This document shows, piece by piece, positions 34,844-48,600 of a stretch of DNA of 64,000 bases. The first letter of the stretch is position 1; every line of letters starts with the position of its first letter. The notes under the pieces are model-generated. The model made no database searches. It was not told the origin of the DNA and saw nothing but the letters and a program-made list of their open reading frames with translations. Position numbers and translations under genes: made by a program. The stretch is from Tubiluchus corallicola. Its lineage: Eukaryota; Priapulida; Priapulimorpha; Priapulimorphida; Tubiluchidae. The DNA lies in NCBI GenBank assembly GCA_030141605.1, contig JAQGDQ010000024.1:265501-329500 (forward strand). The letters are read 5' to 3'.

Positions 34844-37800
34844 GTGACGAACTATATAAAAAGACCTACAACGAGTAGCTGTGTAGGAAGACAAATACAA
34901 TATGTAGTTAAGCACTGTTATACCTTGTTATACATTTTTGCATAAGTAGATGATAATTTTCTACTCTAATGTTTCAGTTAATGCAACAGGTACTGCGCGT
35001 GAAAAGCATTGCTTTTACCTGTTTATACTGTTTGCCGGTTACCTGGAATTATGTCAACAAACGAACCGGTGACAGATTAAAGTAACTGAATAAAAACTAT
35101 TGCATATTTATGATATGTCAAATGGTTTGACCTGAATTTGATCAAATGCAACAGGTCTTGTTTAAAAAATTTAAAAAAAGAATCTTACGTCACCGTCAAC
35201 AATAATGCGACAGCGAAATAAAGAGAATAAAATAAAGTGCATATTTATATTATTTATTGAATTTCTGTCGTACACGAAGTACAGGTACCATTTAAAATAG
35301 GCAACATGTATAAAAAGGTTAAAATATAAAATACAATATTCAAAACATACGCGAACTATAAACATATTTACATTACAAAAGAAAGTTAATTTGTAGGTAA
35401 AGACCTGAAATGAGAAAGTTATGTGCAGGTTTTTTCACAGGAAAAAAGCTGAATCTAAATCTAATATTTCACAAATCTTTCTAACAGTTACTACAGATGC
35501 GAATACCGTTACGTAAACAGGAAATATTTTGTTTTGTTTGACTAACGTACATGTGCGATTATATTTGCCAATTTGTATATAAACATTTATTGCATAAAAA
35601 TGTGATAACTAGTAACTTCCATCGCGGCAGATACGCGAAATCTATTAAGCAATTTCATAAGTAAAGAATAAAATTTAATTTCATTAGTAGGCATTATTAC
35701 CTGTTCAAATCAAATTTCGTTTATGTATGTGCTATTTGAAATATTTATACCTAGAAATATCTTGCACCTTGCACACAATAATAACCAATTTTCTTTCATA
35801 AGCAGGAAGCACTTTCGCTTCTGGTTTTGATTAAGATCTCGCTGGAAAAGCTAAAGATGTTATCGGATAACCGAGCATTTGTTTAGCACTGATGCGTACT
35901 TGAACCTTACAACTTTCTGAACGCTTATGCAAAATATAACTTCTACGGAATAAATACCAAATGCCACTCTAGGCCCAAGTCGAGTAGTGTGCCATACTGA
36001 GGGCTCAACATTAATAAGCGATGAAATCTCCCCAACTTGATCAGATCTTTATCACAGTATGATCACATACACTGTAATTCATGAGAAATTTCAACTACTA
36101 TTTTATACGCAAAAAGTGGTTCAGACATGTATCTACTCGACAACTTTGCTTTGCATGATTGAACGTTATGTGGTGGGAACATGATTTTTATTAAAACAAA
36201 TGTAAGCCTCCCTTTTGAAGACTGCATGTTATACTTTTATTATGAATATCTTCTTAAAACTAAGTTTGATTGTGTTACCCACTCCCAGTGTTTCTTTCAC
36301 AAAATTTTACATCTCAATTATAGGCTCGTTTACTATAATTTAATTTCAAACACGCTAACAATGGTAATGAATTGTCATTGGAGGTACTCACGTTTTGAAG
36401 CATTTTAAATTACAAGGAATTTAACGTGTATTTCATGCGAATACTGAAGAAAACCTGAAAACTACGTGTCAGTCCGCAGTTTAAAATAAGGCTTTACTTA
36501 TTATCATTGTTTATTTAATTAATATGTTCGATCTAGGAGAAGAAAGAAAAAGTAGAAAAGGTGGTTACAGAAAGGACTTACGAAAAGAAGGGCCTACACT
36601 TATTTATATTGTACCATAGCAGGCCAGTTTTAAATTGAATCAAGAAAACTGTAGAGATCTTAACTATTATTAACACTGGCTCGGGAAAGCGGCACGCTGT
36701 TTTGCAAGTTCATTATGTATATATCCTTTTCAGCTAGGTTACGCTCCCTGCAGGGTGGAAATAATCTGGGCATCTGAAGACAGAAAATAGAAAAATACAA
36801 GAGGACGCAGTGCATAGGCGTTTTACAATGTCGGAATGATTAAATTTTGGAAAGTACAATACGGAACATAGAACTATTGTTCAGCCGGGCGATTCGGATT
36901 CCCGATCTGTATGAAAAAGGAAAGTTCGCTCAAATTTATCGGGCAGTCATCGACAGATCGCCGTACGGATAAAACCGTGGTGAACTTCCGCGTCGTCACT
37001 TTCGCTATTGCAAAGTGTCACTCTGAGAAATTTCCTGTTACCTGCGATTTTTTCCGAACGATTTTCTTCAGAATAATGAAACAGCGGAATAAATGAACAG
37101 ACGGACCAATCAATGAACTACCCAGTTAACAAACAAACAAGACATAGTTAAGCAAAAACGAGTAAGAAAACAAGCAAACAACAAACAACCAAATAAACAG
37201 ACTGATATTTAAAATTCCGATTATCGTTTATTTTTCTACTTCGGCATTAGTCCAGTAAACAACTTATTATTAATATATTCCCAAAAAGAAGGAAAGAGGT
37301 GGTGAAAATGTGCCGTTAAATCAGGTAAGGCAGCAAATTGACAAAAACAAGCAAACGGAGTTAACAGAGCTTAATAAATTTTCAACACTTGGCTATATCT
37401 ATAGACACTGTGCTGTGTTTCACTAAGGCTAAGGCCTAAGGCTTGAGATAATCAGCTAAGTACAACGCGCAGATAATTTGACAATTTGTAATTATTATAA
37501 TATAATTATATTGTTTGCGACTTTCTTCCTAAGACGAAGTGCAAACAATGAGTTTTCTGATTCTTCTGTAACTTCTATAGCTTCACCAGTTCACCATCAG
37601 CTATTGTATAATTTCGTTCAGTAACAACATTGACCTCAGTGATGATGCAGGTACTACGGTCTGATTTATCAATGAAATATCTATAGTGGTAGGTCCCACT
37701 ATAAGGATCCACTTAGTGATTCAAAAGCAAATCTATTATGTACATTTTTACCGGCAGAATTAATCTAACTCCAGCCAGGTCCTTATGCAATTTCTCATGT

Positions 37801-38124
37801 TAATATTGTTTGCTGCCTTCCACAGGAGCAAAGTCACATTAGTATGTTATGACAACAAAAGTGACAAGTGCTTCCAGAATCAATCTGAAATCAATGGCTA
37901 ATAATTTACATATAATTCAAGCATTTTTTGTTTCTTACCCTGTTCATTAATAACAAAAATGTATGAAAAAAACATCCCAAAGGTCATTTTTCTCGACCCT
38001 GATCAACACAGTTGCTCATTTGATACGCATTGTGGGTGAAATTTGAACAGTTAACCATTGTAATTTATGTGGTTGCTTTCTCATAAGTCATTGTCTTTGG
38101 GTTTTTCATTGGCCCACGTATTGA

Positions 38125-38832
38125 TTACTTCACAGCATGATGATCCAACTCGGTTTCGTCCAGGTGTTGGATAGTTCCAGGTACAACAACATGGGCTCCT
38201 TCAGTATGAGAACTGTGTGGTGCCACACCTGCATAATATATCACAGTCACTGGAGCATAATTGGCTCCACAGCAAATGTAGGTACAACACAGGGAGGCGC
38301 TCCATATACTAGCAATGGCTTCACTAACTGACGTAACGAGCATCAATGCTCCAACTGCAGCACCATGTTTCACTAGCGTTTCACAATTTGGACTGGAGAT
38401 GTCACTGCAGTTGGCATTTAGGGCGAAACCGAGCATCCTACCACCAATATAGAGAAGACTGAGAGTGAACACAGCAGCAATGATGCACATGACCATGCAG
38501 CCGACAATAATACAACGAGTCTGCTTTTTTGCTGACAGTTTAACCAAGGTACCAGAGACTACAAACAAGACTCCACAGATAATGCCCTGGCCCATCATCA
38601 GCGCATCGTCCCGGACAGCCAGCATGTGAACCAAGTCAGTTATTATAGCTATCATACCAAATAATACTTGGGCAACTGCCAGATAAGAAGATATGCTTTT
38701 GGGAAATTTAATTTGACTTGTATTCCTTGGATAATCGGCATGGTGGTGGTGCTGCGGCAGTGGTTCTTCAAGTTTTCTGTAAGGATATGGTTGTTCAAGA
38801 GAACTCTTCATATCATCAACTTCAAATGCCAT
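38125..38832 (-). CDS. Four-transmembrane protein, possibly CD20/MS4A-like
   Basis: An uninterrupted 235-residue frame from ATG at 38832 to TAA at 38125. Four hydrophobic segments at about residues 49-72, 79-100, 107-130 and 158-188 are visible, with a hydrophilic N-terminus (His-rich around 28-31), a short TM3-TM4 loop carrying two cysteines and an NCS glycosylation sequon, and a His/acidic tail. The GQGIICGVLFVVSG motif in TM2 and the overall spacing resemble MS4A/CD20-type proteins, which organise receptors or channels at membranes; I hold that assignment weakly. An AG acceptor shortly before the ATG implies a 5' UTR intron, and a GTATGT donor at 39166 could end the leader exon. A likely paralog lies at 54939-55568. 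Confidence 0.8.
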   Translation of the reverse strand: MAFEVDDMKSSLEQPYPYRKLEEPLPQHHHHADYPRNTSQIKFPKSISSYLAVAQVLFGMIAIITDLVHMLAVRDDALMMGQGIICGVLFVVSGTLVKLSAKKQTRCIIVGCMVMCIIAAVFTLSLLYIGGRMLGFALNANCSDISSPNCETLVKHGAAVGALMLVTSVSEAIASIWSASLCCTYICCGANYAPVTVIYYAGVAPHSSHTEGAHVVVPGTIQHLDETELDHHAVK

Positions 38833-39166
38833 TCTGAAGTCTTTTCCAATGTACTTTTCTGTAAGAAATTTATTTATGTACGTTTCCCAAAATCACATCA
38901 CACATTTTATACCTATACTAAAAAGATTAGTAGTAAATAAAATGATAATAACAATAAAGTCACTTGTTGTATATTACAGAAATTTGGAAAGTCATTGCAA
39001 AAAAGCCTTTTAGAAAATGTAGTCACAAACTGTAAAAATATGGTATGGTAATAAACGATATATTTAAATCGTTTCACAACCTCATGTAATTAATAATTAT
39101 AGTTAAATTTTTTTATTTAAACACACATACTACTACAAAACTGGACTTTTGTAGAAAATTACATAC

Positions 39167-39340
39167 CTGGATTTATGATGTGCAGTACACTGAATTTGTA
39201 TCCACTATTACTTTACTGATCTTTTATTGTCATACTCTTATAATTGCCATTCCACTATACGTTGTGATCATCTCTTTGCTTGGCTATTCGCAGCTGAGTA
39301 ATGATATACGTAGTGAACTAGAACATGACTGTAAATAAAG
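39167..39340 (-). other. Candidate 5' UTR exon of the four-TM gene
   Basis: A strong minus-strand donor (CCAG then GTATGT) ends a segment at 39167, and a matching acceptor (TTTCTTACAG) lies just before the ATG at 38832. The right boundary (transcription start) is a guess; no core promoter was recognised. Confidence 0.4.
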
Positions 39341-41008
39341 ACAGTGATCTTTGACCATGATCAACATTGACTGATTAGCATGTTTCCAAATTAACGTTGT
39401 TTACTCACATTGGCTCACTCCCAAGAATTTGTTTAGCTGCGCTGAATTCTGAAGAACAGTTTATAAATTATGCAGCAGCTCAAATGGTTGCTAAATCTAT
39501 TCCTGACATTATTCTAACAAACGCAAACAATCACAAAACATGCATCAGAACTATTATGTTTAGTAACTTTTTATTTTAGCTTTTGTTAAAATCGTTCAGC
39601 CAACATTTACATTATAAAAGTGTTTAAAAAGCGGCAGCAATTTATTCCAATAATATTAAAATTTTGTATAACTATCACAGTCACATAAAATTTGTTAGTT
39701 AGACTGAAGTCTAGAATGGTGTCTTAGAATAAATTATAACTTATACAGGTAATACACATATTTACTGAATAAAATATTTTATAAATTAAAATTGTACGTT
39801 TATCAATAAATCTATACACAATAAATGCAAAGATAGCACTATAATGCACAATGCAACTAATGATAAAATACTACGTAGATGAAACAAGTATAAAACTGCT
39901 ATACACAAAAATTTCTTGTTTAGCAGTGCAAAACATAACAGTCCATTGGAATAAGAAAATTTCTTTTAATGAAATATCAGTTTCTCAAAAGTTATGATAC
40001 ACCTTCAGATTGCAAGTATCTATGAAGTCTGCAGCAAATACAGCATGTCAGCTGAATAATAAATGAATACTCAATTTTTGTCATAGTCATCAATTGTTAA
40101 AATCAGATTTAAAATGAGATTAGCCAGGATAAAAAAGAATTAAATTTATTATTGGCATTTCGGGTTATATTGCATATACTAGCTCTGAAGCAGTAAAATG
40201 TAATTATAAACACTGTCAAAACTTTGTTAATGTTCACCAGGAAATATGTGATGCATGACCACAATTATCATGATATTTAGATTTGCAAAAAAATTTCAAG
40301 AATTAAAAACACTTGTTGAATTTCAAGTAAGGCAGAAATAAATTAGAAAAAAATGAGAATAAACAGCAAACAGTTTTTTATTGTTTCTAGATCAAACTAA
40401 AACATAGATAACTTTACTGCAAAAGTTGCAAACGTATATCACAACTTACGTTGTTTGCGAAAAGCAACTGCATATAAAAATAAATAAATTGATTTTAGCG
40501 TACGTACAAACGTTTAGAAAAACACGAAAGATCCAAAATTCCTGCTTATTTAAATATTACAAATACAGCAGCCTATCAACACAAAAAAGAACAATTTTCC
40601 TGGGCAGTAACATTTTTAAGACATGTTTTTAGAATACTACGCAGTATAAAAGTCTTCTAATAATTTTTCTCGATCGGTAGCTAGAGCCGGCTATTTGATT
40701 ACCACAAAGTAGAAAGTTTTGCAAACACTCAGTTGTGGTAAGTCAGTTAAGTTTAGGAACTAATCTACTGAAATACAAATGATCACTCCTCAACTACTAT
40801 GTCTGACTTTTAGAAGAGTAGTTGCTGAAAAGACATAAAAAGTGCAACTGTGTTACGTTGTTATGATACTACATAATCAACTTTTCGTCTTCCCTTCCCA
40901 AAAAGCAGGTTTGCGCTTTACTAGTACACAACAATCTCTCCTTTTTTAAATCAACAGAAATTCTCATTAAACTACTATAGACAGCAACTTGGCACAGTAC
41001 CACCATGC
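39341..41008. other. Intergenic, nothing recognised
   Basis: AT-rich sequence between the start of the four-TM gene and the 3' end of the WSC-Ig receptor gene. Short frames here are not supported. Confidence 0.5.
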
Positions 41009-41014
41009 TTTATT
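41009..41014 (-). promoter_or_regulatory. Candidate poly(A) signal of the WSC-Ig gene
   Basis: AATAAA on the minus strand only about 17 bases beyond the TGA stop, implying a very short 3' UTR if used. Confidence 0.45.
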
Positions 41015-41030
41015 TACAAGCTCAGCTTTT

Positions 41031-42570
41031 TCACAGTGAGGTTGCATACTCATAGCTTTCGTCAGATACGTATTCTGACTCTTCCAGGTCTGAAACATAG
41101 TGAAAAAAGTAGTAAACTGAATCCAACTATTTCGAAGTTTTTGAAAGTTACGAAGTTTAATTTAGCTGAACAACTGTGATCCACTTGTTTTAAGACGGTT
41201 TAAAGTTTACACCTTTCTCATAATTATTTCATCAATTTTTACAAAATTCTTCAAAGATTCACATAGAAATTGGCATTATTGCAGTAAATAGTTGGAGATC
41301 TTAAAGATATTGACTGAGTGGACACATTAAAACACAAAACAAACATATAATTAGTAATAAACCATCAAACCTTTTTTGAACTGTGTAATTAAGATTGCAT
41401 ATGAAAAAGACATTCATCAGTTAAAAGCTTTTTGAATACAATACTTCGATTAAGCATTGCATTTTTGGCATTACATTTAATCATATTTGAAATGTTTATA
41501 ATTCACCAATTGGTCTGACTGTGACAGGACTGGAATCCAGCTCATTATCAAGAATAATTCTTTAAGACGAAACTGAACTGGCTGAAGTGACCTATCTACA
41601 TTTGGATACAATTAGATCTTCTCTAAAAGAGATAAATAGCCAAAGGCAGTGCAGCAGATGAACCCATCGTGAAGCAGTTTTCCTAACAAACACCACTGTC
41701 CATTAACTACCAAATTTCAGTACTACTTAACCTTCATAGTTAAGCACTCATCATGACCACTTAGCTATTCCTTTTACTTAAAACGATAAACTAGTCTTAC
41801 CTTCTGAAAAGAATTCATCTTCTGAAAAAAATTAAAAAAATGATAAGAGAAAAAACATTAGGTAAAAGTTTACAACTTCCCACACACAAGAACTTAGTTC
41901 GTGAAGCGGATTAGGGTTAGGGTTACGGTTAAGGTTGGCTTAAGGTTAGTGTTAGGGCTAGAATTAGGGGTATTTAAATTGTGTGGGGAATTGTAAACCC
42001 TTTTCAAACGTTATTTTGCTAACTGCTGAGTAAGGCAACAAACTACAATTATATGTGCAGTAAATGAATCCATATTAATCGTATACCTACATTATTAAAC
42101 AAGCTATCATGAATATCAAAATGAACAAAGACATTTAACTAACATAATACGAAAAATCATGCAAATCTATTTTCCAAAATTAAATGCTAGATATCAGAAT
42201 GGACGAGCAAAAATGTTGCCTATAGTTAACACAATTTCTAACAGGCATTTAAGTAATTTCTGCAAAAGAAAGTTAAAAAACTTGAAACTTAAAGGAAGGG
42301 ACAATGAATAGTTCCAAAAAAAGCCAAAAGTACATGAAGTAATAAATCTAGCGAGCCAATAGGATGAAATCATGTAATCCCTGATGCAGACACAGGTTTG
42401 TAAAGCAATTCTTTTTGTTAAATATGCATACAGCATTCTCTAGTATGATTAACTGTGATGGCAGCTCATCTCTAGCAGCAGCCACCACCTGGCAATTTCT
42501 AGGCAACATAAGAAAAACAAATAAATCGCCTAATGTGATACTTTAGCCAATATGTGATATACGTGTTCTA

Positions 42571-42608
<38 letters not shown>

Positions 42609-45600
42609 GAAATAATAATAATGGTAATATTAGAAGTTCATTTAGGACATAGTACAGTGATACCATCCTAAGTAACTCAATACTTATTTCTAAGATGGTC
42701 CTGATTATTATTACCTGCACACTACTTTGATAAACCTGTGTGTTTGGTTGAAAAACCAACAGTACAATTTTTTAAATCTTTGGTATGACTAGGTATGACA
42801 CAGAACATGTTAAGAAGACTCTAACAATACACCTGCAGCAACTGTTAATTCAGATAGTAATCTCTGTTGTTTCTTATTATGATTTTTCATTAGAAAACAA
42901 TGAATTCACACTTTGTTAAGGCTGTATTACAAAACTTATAACTTCCCAATTTATGACTTGTTACTACAAAATGTAATTGGTATTGTCATAAGTTTTTAAT
43001 AGCCATTCAATTCAACTTTTTGCTAATGTAATGAATTTTTCAACAATTTTCAATTTGCCGACGTAATTTGTATAATTTGTCAAATGCATACACAAATAAA
43101 ATATACTCAACCGGCTGGACAAAACTTTATGCCTCTTACTTTCGATGGATGTCTTTTTGGCAAACATCCTTTTTGCAGCATACAAAGCAAACAATATAGC
43201 AATTACACTGAGAATGCCTAATGCAATTGATGTTCCAAGTGTTGCTAGAGCTTGAGCAGAATCATGTGGTGCGATTGTAGTTGGATCTACAGAGTCTGAA
43301 ACATTGCATATTTATCAATGCATTAAATAATAGCAAAAACTAATCTAATAAGAATAATAATGGTGATATACATAAATGACAGATTTGTTTTGTTTAAAGT
43401 TCAGTGCAAGCATAACATAATTACACTACCAGCCAGCTAGTGAACCAGTAAACATTATTTAAAATTAACAATACACAATTGAGATTAAGATTGAACCAAA
43501 AACTTTGTGACAAGGAAGGTGCAGTTGTCAAGCGGCATGATGATTGGCTTCCAATCCAATGATTCTGGGTTTGAATCCAGCCACGTCAGAATTTTTTATG
43601 CCATGTTCCACTCGAGAAGGACTCTCTGGTCACTTACCTAGATCTATTCAGCTTAACTGAGTACTTGATCATGTACTGTGGGAAGAAATTAAGGTGACCT
43701 AACCAGCTGTCTTCTTGTGTGACAACGTTAGAAATGTAGATGTTGTAACTATCTATCCCTACGCCATTAGCCCTGGAATCAGTCATCTTCTACTTCTCTT
43801 TCTTAAATTGTGACTAATACATGACGGCAGTTTCAACTCTTTGTATCTTTCAGTTTGATAAATATTATTGAACAACTTTAATGATCAAGATTAATTCTAA
43901 AGCAGTTTTCCTCCTAATTTTGCACCAAAATTAATTCAGTAGTTTCTGACATATACAGATGTGCAATTATTGCATGAACAAGGGCTTACCGTGTCACAAC
44001 ATGTAAACCAATTATTCAATAAGCTAGCATTTCTTTATTAGTTTAACACAATCTACAGAAAAATACTTTTATTTTTAAAATGAAATAGTACTTATTTGCT
44101 AAGTTTTGAAAGAGTAGCCTACCCAGTAACCGAGTACGTACTTCCAATAACACTAATGGTAAAGTCAAAAGTTTTCTCCTTGACTGGGTTGCTCACTTTC
44201 AACGTGTATTTTCCCGAATTGCTTGAACTGGCCTTGAAAAGCACAAGTGATGCAGTGTAGCAATTTTCGCCCTTCCCTGGTGAAATGTTTGCAACAATGC
44301 TGCCGAGAGCTACACTAGAATTGGAAGGCGTTAAATGCAATTTGCCATTTTCCCATGTCCACCAAGCATTGGTATAATTTAAGCAAAAATCAAAAAAGAC
44401 ATTGAAATCATTGCCGGCATCACCCTTAATTGTGTTCTTGTCGCTAGTTGCTGCCACTGCCATGCCTGTAAACAAACTATTTCTGTTCAGTAAGACTGCT
44501 GCAACTCAAAACATCCTTCAAAAGATTAAAATGTTAAGTTTACATGCTAACATGCAGATACATCAAATTACGTTCAAAGACATAATGACATCTTATGTAG
44601 GAGAATAACAGCAAAATACAAGAAAGAAAAAAGCTCAACTTCATATATGACAAATTTAAGACAATTTTTTTTAGCTCAATCGCCATATTCATGCGTACAT
44701 TTGTTGATGGTTACAGTGGTCCTAAAACAGTTTAGGAATTGAGACCTTTTTTGGAATTTACTTCTTACTAATTGCAACAAAACAAATTTTGCAGTTTTAA
44801 AATTAGCATTTTTTCTTTACTAATAGCAAACGTGTTTTGATGATGGACCTTGTAGCATATGCCTAAGCTATATGACAATACTCTTGGTAGTCAGCCACCT
44901 GTTAACTTGCCACACTCAGTGTTGCTTAACTTTGATCACTAAATAAACTCTAAGACAACTCACAAATCTACTTACTGGCTGGATCTAGGGACATAGTAAA
45001 TACATTTCTGATATTAAATGTTTAACAGTACACAAATGTACTAATGACTCTCACCACTTCATGGTATTTAGTGAATGAGGTTTATGTTCAAAATAACTTT
45101 GTGGTGCAAAAGTGAACAGATAAATTAAGCTATGTTTACCTCGTCTATGCTTTAATTCCATAACATACAGATTAACAGCAAATTTTCTGATGCCAATCTG
45201 ATTTTTTACCTCCAGGATATATTTCCCGGAATCTGTTTCTTTAGCAGAACTGATTAACACAGATGTGATGTAGCAACTATTGCTGTCTGCAGAATATGGT
45301 GTAATTTTGATTAATATACGATGATTCACAGACGTACTAGTTCTTAATGACGTAAGCTCTACATCAATATCACTCCATTTCCACTTAACTTTTTCATATT
45401 TTGGCAGTGAACAGAATGCTAAGGAAATGTTGGCATTCTTGGCCACAGCACCTTCAAACACAAACTTGTTATTAGGCAGCAGCCTTGGGGTACCTAAAAA
45501 GTAAACATAATGATCAGTATTTATTCACTGCAATAATGACTGTGATGGCAATAATAATGAAAAGATAACAGTTAACAGTTAGTAAGTGAGATCCATTTTT

Positions 45601-48600
45601 CCAACTCTAAGTTTACAAGAACTAAGTAGCTCAAAAATGATTTATTAAGCTATACTGAAAAGGTAGAGCCTGCATTTAATCAAATTTATTTTAATTAATT
45701 AGCTAGTACTGATTATAATAAGCAAAATAAACTGTATGCAGACTGAGTGACATCATCTCTGTTTTTAAATATAAACCTGGTAATATTGGAATGGACAGGT
45801 AATGATTTTGTATCTCCATTATTGTTAAAAAATTTTATATAGTGGATTCTACCTTGCACTAAGCACAACTGAAGATGATGCTAATGTGGACCCAACTTCT
45901 CTTAAGTGAAACAATGTGTGGAACTTTATTTTGAATAAATTGTTAGTTATGCACCAAATCCACTTTTACCGGATCTGGATCATAGCAACAGCATCCAGGT
46001 ATCATCTGCCAAATCCATGTAGTACCTTTAATCCAGACTTTGTATGGTTTTACTTTAACTTAATAATTTTTGGGCTTCGTCGTTACACGTAATTATTTTT
46101 CTACAGTTTGCATAACATTAAAGTTCTAAAACCTAAAAACATTTATAAATTGTGTATGTGTCATTAATCAGGGTAAATGTATCCATGCTCAGAGAATCTA
46201 AATTTTATTAACACAATTTTGTAGGTGAAAAAGTTAAACTTTAAGGCTGTAGTTTGCTAAACTGTCTAGCTAATTTTACTATCTTAGTAATAAAGCTGTT
46301 TAAACCTCTGAACAAAGAACACATTAGTGTACAAAAGTAAAATACACAGTCAAAAATATCAGTTCGAATCTACCGGATATCATTTATTGAATCCGGTTCG
46401 GATTTGAATCACTAAATCCGGCCAAAGATCGTGCCGAATTCGGATCCGGTACATCATTATAAATTGATAACAGTAGCCACAATTCAGAGTCATACAGACA
46501 GCCTATTGGATGCTGCATGTTGAATGCTGCATTTTGACTGGATATAAAAGATGTACAACATTGATATTTGTACTTCAACTTCCAAAACAAGCAAAGTTAG
46601 ATAATTTTGAAATACAAAGCCATATACACATAATGTTACATACTTGTTTCAAAATTTCTATTTTGTAAATACATTTACAAAGCATGATGTATCAAAAGTA
46701 TACGCTAGAAATGTAAAGTCAAAACTTAGAACCTGTTTTGGAAATGGTTACATTAATATTATACATACTAATAATGGCAACTATCTTTTTGCCTTCCATG
46801 ATTTTGCTGCCTACGGTTATGGCAACATAACACATTTTATCACACGATGATTTTTCAGCAATACACCAACTGTTGCCATGTTTGTTGCGACATATCAGCT
46901 TCCAGATAGGAAATTTTTTTGAGACATATACTCGGAACAGTCTCTCAGAAACACTTATGTTAGTATGTCCCTAAAAACAAAACAAACAGTCATTGAGTTA
47001 TTACATTACTCTTTTACAAATAGTTGCTAAATGCCAAAAAATTTGTTGTAAAAATTTTATTTTAATAAAAAAAATTTGTTTTAATTTTAATTAATGACAG
47101 TTTTAATTTTTGAGATTATGATATCTACTTTTTCTACATGCGCAAATAGATTGAACGTTAATTTCTAAAAAATGAAAAAATTAAGTTACCCATTTAATAC
47201 TGTCTTCATTTAAATTCCAATTGATATTTAGTGATGCTTTCGCTATTCTCAAATGTGGCAAGCTCTTTAAAAATGGGTACACTAAAAACACACAAGAATA
47301 ATGAATCATTGATAGCATGAGCAGCAAGCAGTATGTTGAACATAAAGGTGTAATAAGGTATTGAAGTTAAACATGAGAAATTACCTAGATTTATTTTTTA
47401 TTCGGTTCGACTCAGTGCAAGCTAGGATTAGCACTCAACACAGAGCAGAGCCTATTGGTAATATTTATGATTGTGGTTAAAAAGGAATCGAGCTACTTCG
47501 AGAATTATCTTCTGAGATGATATACTAAGCTGGCAGAAGCGGCCTAGCCATAACTGGGTTTGGACGCATCCTCCCCAAAAGAAACAGCCAGGCAGTTTTC
47601 CCGGTAGTTTTCCATGCACTAACCAGGCTTTATAGCTTGACTTTTGCAACCAAACGCACAACATGACCACTCCGGTACTCTCCTTGCCAAGTTTTCAGGT
47701 CAAGTATCAATAAAATCGCCAGTAAAAGATTGCAAAATTCTGCAACATAGGTTTATCAGCAGTTTCAAAACATGTTTGAGCAATTTCTTGGAAGATACGT
47801 GCAAAAAAGAAACATATTATTGTGCATCTCCATTTCTCAAATCATATTCTTAAAACAACCCGAAAATATTTATAACTATGATATATTTATGACTTTTGTC
47901 GGGCAACAAATTTTATTTGGCAAAGAAAACCTGTATGACATAAAGTGCTTATTATTTTTATAGGGTCATGAAGTCTGAAATCACGATAACCTGGTCAAGC
48001 TACATCAACAAACGCTACATCAACAATATTAAATTTAATTCATATGATTAGAAATACAGAAATGTATTCAACTCTATACGTAATTCTGTTCAGCAGCTGA
48101 ATAGTTCACTAGACCTGTAAAGCTTTTCTTAACTTTTGTCAATTTTTTATTGTTTTCATCTTATCGGGATTGAGACCGGGTAGGTAGTGACACTAACATC
48201 AGTCATTTTCCAGACTTGGCAACAGATGGAAGCAGCTGTTATACACTTGTTTGCTTATTTGGCACGAGTTTTGAGTATTAAATAAAAAAATTATTGGGAA
48301 GATAGCACACAACATAGCCTGATTGATAGCTATAAAACAAACTTTGAATTTAATTTAATTTAAAACATTTTTCGCAGACACAGTGAAAATGGAAAAGACA
48401 AAAATTATGTTTAGAAAACGAACACCTACCAAGATTTGTCTCATAAATGCTATAATGATATTTTCCTCCACAAAAACTGTTATTAATTTTTTCTACAAAC
48501 GATCCACTACAGGGGATATCACAATATCGATCGTTCACTTCTAGCTCCACTATGGTTTCATTTCCACATTTACATTCATTGTAACGAGTTAAGGCTGCAT

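Larger units (their letters stand above)
30669..38124. other. Gene-poor interval with repeats
   Basis: About 7.4 kb with no confident gene. It contains a CAA tract, a 59-bp tandem array and an hAT-like MITE, listed separately. The region just right of 30669 should hold the 5' UTR and promoter of the ZP gene, because an AG acceptor at 30669-30670 implies an upstream non-coding exon. The only longish frame (33903-34343, minus) is treated separately. Confidence 0.6.
41822..43139 (-). other. WSC-Ig gene intron 7, holds simple repeats
   Basis: Phase 1 intron (GTAAGA donor, TTTCAG acceptor). Contains the TTAGGG-like tract at 41909-41970 and the TAA tract at 42571-42622. Confidence 0.75.
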
